Shown here: positions 20,517 through 22,084 of the stretch, piece after piece
Position numbering within the stretch: position 1 is the stretch's first letter
How the letters are laid out: each line of letters starts with the position of its first letter
Virus record (IMG/VR): IMGVR_UViG_3300025674_000455
Location: 1-22,084 of that record
DNA from: a virus
DNA length: 22,084 bases
Direction: 5' to 3' (one strand)
Program-made: the position numbers and the translations under genes
The notes under the pieces: generated by a model
Told to the model about the DNA's origin: nothing
Databases searched by the model: none
Seen by the model: the letters and a program-made list of their open reading frames with translations, nothing else

Positions 20517-20711
20517 CTAATCAGCGAAATATTTGTCGATCAACTCGTAATCGGCCTGGCCGCCCGAGGCGACCTTGAGCACTTCGACCAGACTTTTTAT
20601 CTGCTGCCTTTCAACCCCGCGGGCTTCGTCATAGACAGCCCGCAATCTCCTTGGGACAGTGCGGTCCTCAGGCCAGCGTCCAGCCAAATCAACTGCCTCT
20701 CTAGGTGTCAT
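20517..20711 (-). CDS. 64-aa hypothetical protein coupled to the MuF-peptidase gene
   Basis: A helical, charged 64-aa protein starting MTPREAVDLAGRWPEDRTVP, then RRLRAVYDEARGVERQQIKS and LVEVLKVASGGQADYELIDK. Its start overlaps the stop of the MuF-metallopeptidase gene by four bases (ATGA), so the two are made together. I do not recognise the family. In polymorphic toxin loci a small gene directly after the toxin is often its immunity protein. That is a possibility here, but an unrelated head-assembly role is equally open since several small genes lie in this region. Confidence 0.65.
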   Translation of the reverse strand: MTPREAVDLAGRWPEDRTVPRRLRAVYDEARGVERQQIKSLVEVLKVASGGQADYELIDKYFAD

Positions 20712-22084
20712 TTCAAAGCCTCTTCCATAGCGTCATCTACCCATTGGTAAAGCCGCGGGTGACTGGCCTTAAGGCCCTTGGGGTTCAAAACATAATGCAC
20801 AAAGGCTTCGGCAAATTGCTCGAACTCGTTTGAGTGAGCGTACTGCGAAACAAATTTCTCGCCACCCAACCCCTTGTACTTATTGGCCAGCTTGGTGCCG
20901 GCCAATCCGCGGAAGTGGACTTGGTGCCCGACTTCGTGGATTGTTGTTGATAGCCATTGGTCGGGGTCAAGAGCACCCCCGCCGCCTAATCCGCTTGCGT
21001 TCCAAGACGGTTTTGGAGCCACCGTCCCCGCTTTGTATTCCTTGTAATAGTTGATGTAGGCGTTCTGTTGCTTGAGGGAATCCTCGGCGCTGGCCACAAG
21101 ACGCTTGACCCGCTTGCTGTTGAGCGTTGTTGAGTTTGGCGTCATCGCTGCATTGATGATTCCACTGCTGCGTGTGGTGTAGCCAGCTGCCCCGCCAGCC
21201 TTGCCCATAACGTGCTTCAACTCGCCGTAGTTGCCGTCTTCCAAGGCCTTGAGAATGCTCTTAGCGCCGCTTAATGCGCCTGGGTTGTTGCCCTGTTTCT
21301 CCAAAGCCTCGACAGCTTTGCGCTGAGCTTCGAGCAAGGCTTGGTTGCCCTTAAACCGATCTGCGTTGCTGAATTTTTCAGGGATCGAGGGATGAAGCAC
21401 AACATTTTGCTTCTCAATAAATCGCCGCATCTTGCGAGCGTTGGCCCCGACTTCCCCGTCAACCTCTTCCAGCAAGCTAAAGCTGTCCTCAAACATTTTC
21501 GCCGTGCCGCCTTGCTTGGCAAAAACCAGCTGGTTTTGAGGCCCTGGGGCGAGCACTCGATCAGCAAGTGAAACTTTTGGCGCTGCAGCAGGCTTGGGCT
21601 TTGCTTTCGGGAAGGTCTCGGTAGTGGCCAGGCCAGACTTCTTCTTGGCCTCAGCCACCAGACCCACAAAGTCAGAATTTGCCGGGACGCCTTTTTCGAC
21701 CATCGCCTCGATCCGCTTCTTATCGCTCTTCAGCGACGGATCCTGCATCACCTGTTTGGCGATCTTCTCGTTCTTGGTCAGCGCCTTGGGCTTGGCCTTG
21801 ACCTTGGTCGTCGTGATCTTCTCAGGATCGCCATAGCGACGCTGCAGGTCAGCGATGCTCACCTCCGTGCCATCTTCACGAAGGAACTTCTTCATCGCCT
21901 TATCCGGCCCGTACTTGTCGGCCAAGCGGTTGAAATACTTGGCTTTCAGCCTTGCCGCTGGCGTATCCTTCCCGCCGCCAAAGGCCTTGGCCTGTGCCGC
22001 ACTCGCCTCGAACTTCTTGCCTGCAGGCCGTTGATCATGCAGCCACTTCCCGTAGCTAGTCCCCAATGGCACGCCGCCGGTAGC
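20708..22084 (-). CDS. MuF-like minor head protein with C-terminal zinc metallopeptidase domain (5' end outside window)
   Basis: The frame is open to the window edge: ATGG lies in frame before VPLGTSYGKW, and there is no stop, so the GTG at 22072 is probably internal. From that GTG, residues 1-85 (PLGTSYGKWLHDQRPAGKKF to IADLQRRYGD) resemble the end of MuF/SPP1 gp7 minor head proteins, whose 'G.TY..WL..QP' element closes the MuF domain. A Lys/Ala/Pro-rich linker fills 86-170. A new domain at about 180-454 carries HEVGH at 379-383 and SNEFEQFAEAFVHY at 414-427, giving two His and Glu422 (or Glu418) as zinc ligands of a gluzincin. MuF proteins can carry toxin domains injected with DNA; an alternative role is head maturation. 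Confidence 0.8.
   Translation of the reverse strand, partial: ATGGVPLGTSYGKWLHDQRPAGKKFEASAAQAKAFGGGKDTPAARLKAKYFNRLADKYGPDKAMKKFLREDGTEVSIADLQRRYGDPEKITTTKVKAKPKALTKNEKIAKQVMQDPSLKSDKKRIEAMVEKGVPANSDFVGLVAEAKKKSGLATTETFPKAKPKPAAAPKVSLADRVLAPGPQNQLVFAKQGGTAKMFEDSFSLLEEVDGEVGANARKMRRFIEKQNVVLHPSIPEKFSNADRFKGNQALLEAQRKAVEALEKQGNNPGALSGAKSILKALEDGNYGELKHVMGKAGGAAGYTTRSSGIINAAMTPNSTTLNSKRVKRLVASAEDSLKQQNAYINYYKEYKAGTVAPKPSWNASGLGGGGALDPDQWLSTTIHEVGHQVHFRGLAGTKLANKYKGLGGEKFVSQYAHSNEFEQFAEAFVHYVLNPKGLKASHPRLYQWVDDAMEEALK

Overview
The window is the structural (late) module of a tailed bacteriophage or prophage. Every gene I accept lies on the minus strand, so transcription and gene order run from high to low coordinates. 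The tail has a tube protein, a G/GT chaperone pair, a long tape measure and a lambda-type M-L-K-I-J tip. No sheath or contractile baseplate gene is visible, so this is a siphovirus-type particle. Several short proteins and tail-fibre N-termini (starting MANTIRIKR, MAVKSKTALGR, MKILFQN, or containing the phrase DDKNIELGS) look to me like proteins of phages of marine picocyanobacteria (Synechococcus/Prochlorococcus). That host guess is from recall, not from a search. No integrase, repressor, lysis or replication gene is present, so lytic versus temperate lifestyle cannot be decided.

Layout in transcription order. (1) 22084-20006: the end of a MuF-like minor head protein carrying a zinc-metallopeptidase domain, cut by the window edge, then four small genes, one of them only 20 codons long. 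(2) 19954-17635: scaffold, major capsid protein, putative decoration protein and a short basic protein overlapping the next gene. (3) 17699-15391: head-tail connector (DnaT-like family), two tandem paralogous small proteins, head closure, an HK97 gp10-like tail-completion protein and the tail terminator. (4) 15387-11824: tail tube, assembly chaperone gpG with a programmed -1 frameshift product gpGT (slippery A AAA AAC), and the tape measure. (5) 11824-5980: gpM, gpL (Cys cluster), gpK (JAMM + NlpC/P60), gpI and the gpJ central fibre. (6) 5951-1: an accessory host-contact cassette of modular fibre proteins interleaved with small chaperone-like proteins, ending in two short genes, the last cut by the window edge.

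The genes form a near-continuous translational chain. Most junctions are 1-4 nt overlaps (ATGA, TGATG, TAATG) or gaps of only a few bases, and the eight-base junction TGATCATG recurs five times. There is no gene-free stretch over 100 bases and no tRNA, CRISPR array, insertion sequence or convincing terminator.

The observations most worth following are: the MuF-metallopeptidase fusion with a small unknown gene coupled behind it (a possible phage-delivered effector); the gpGT frameshift; the shuffled fibre modules with AT-rich C-terminal halves; the tandem duplicated neck-region genes; the tiny or overlapping ORFs that automatic annotation would miss; and a shared 9-base start-proximal motif on the two capsid shell genes.
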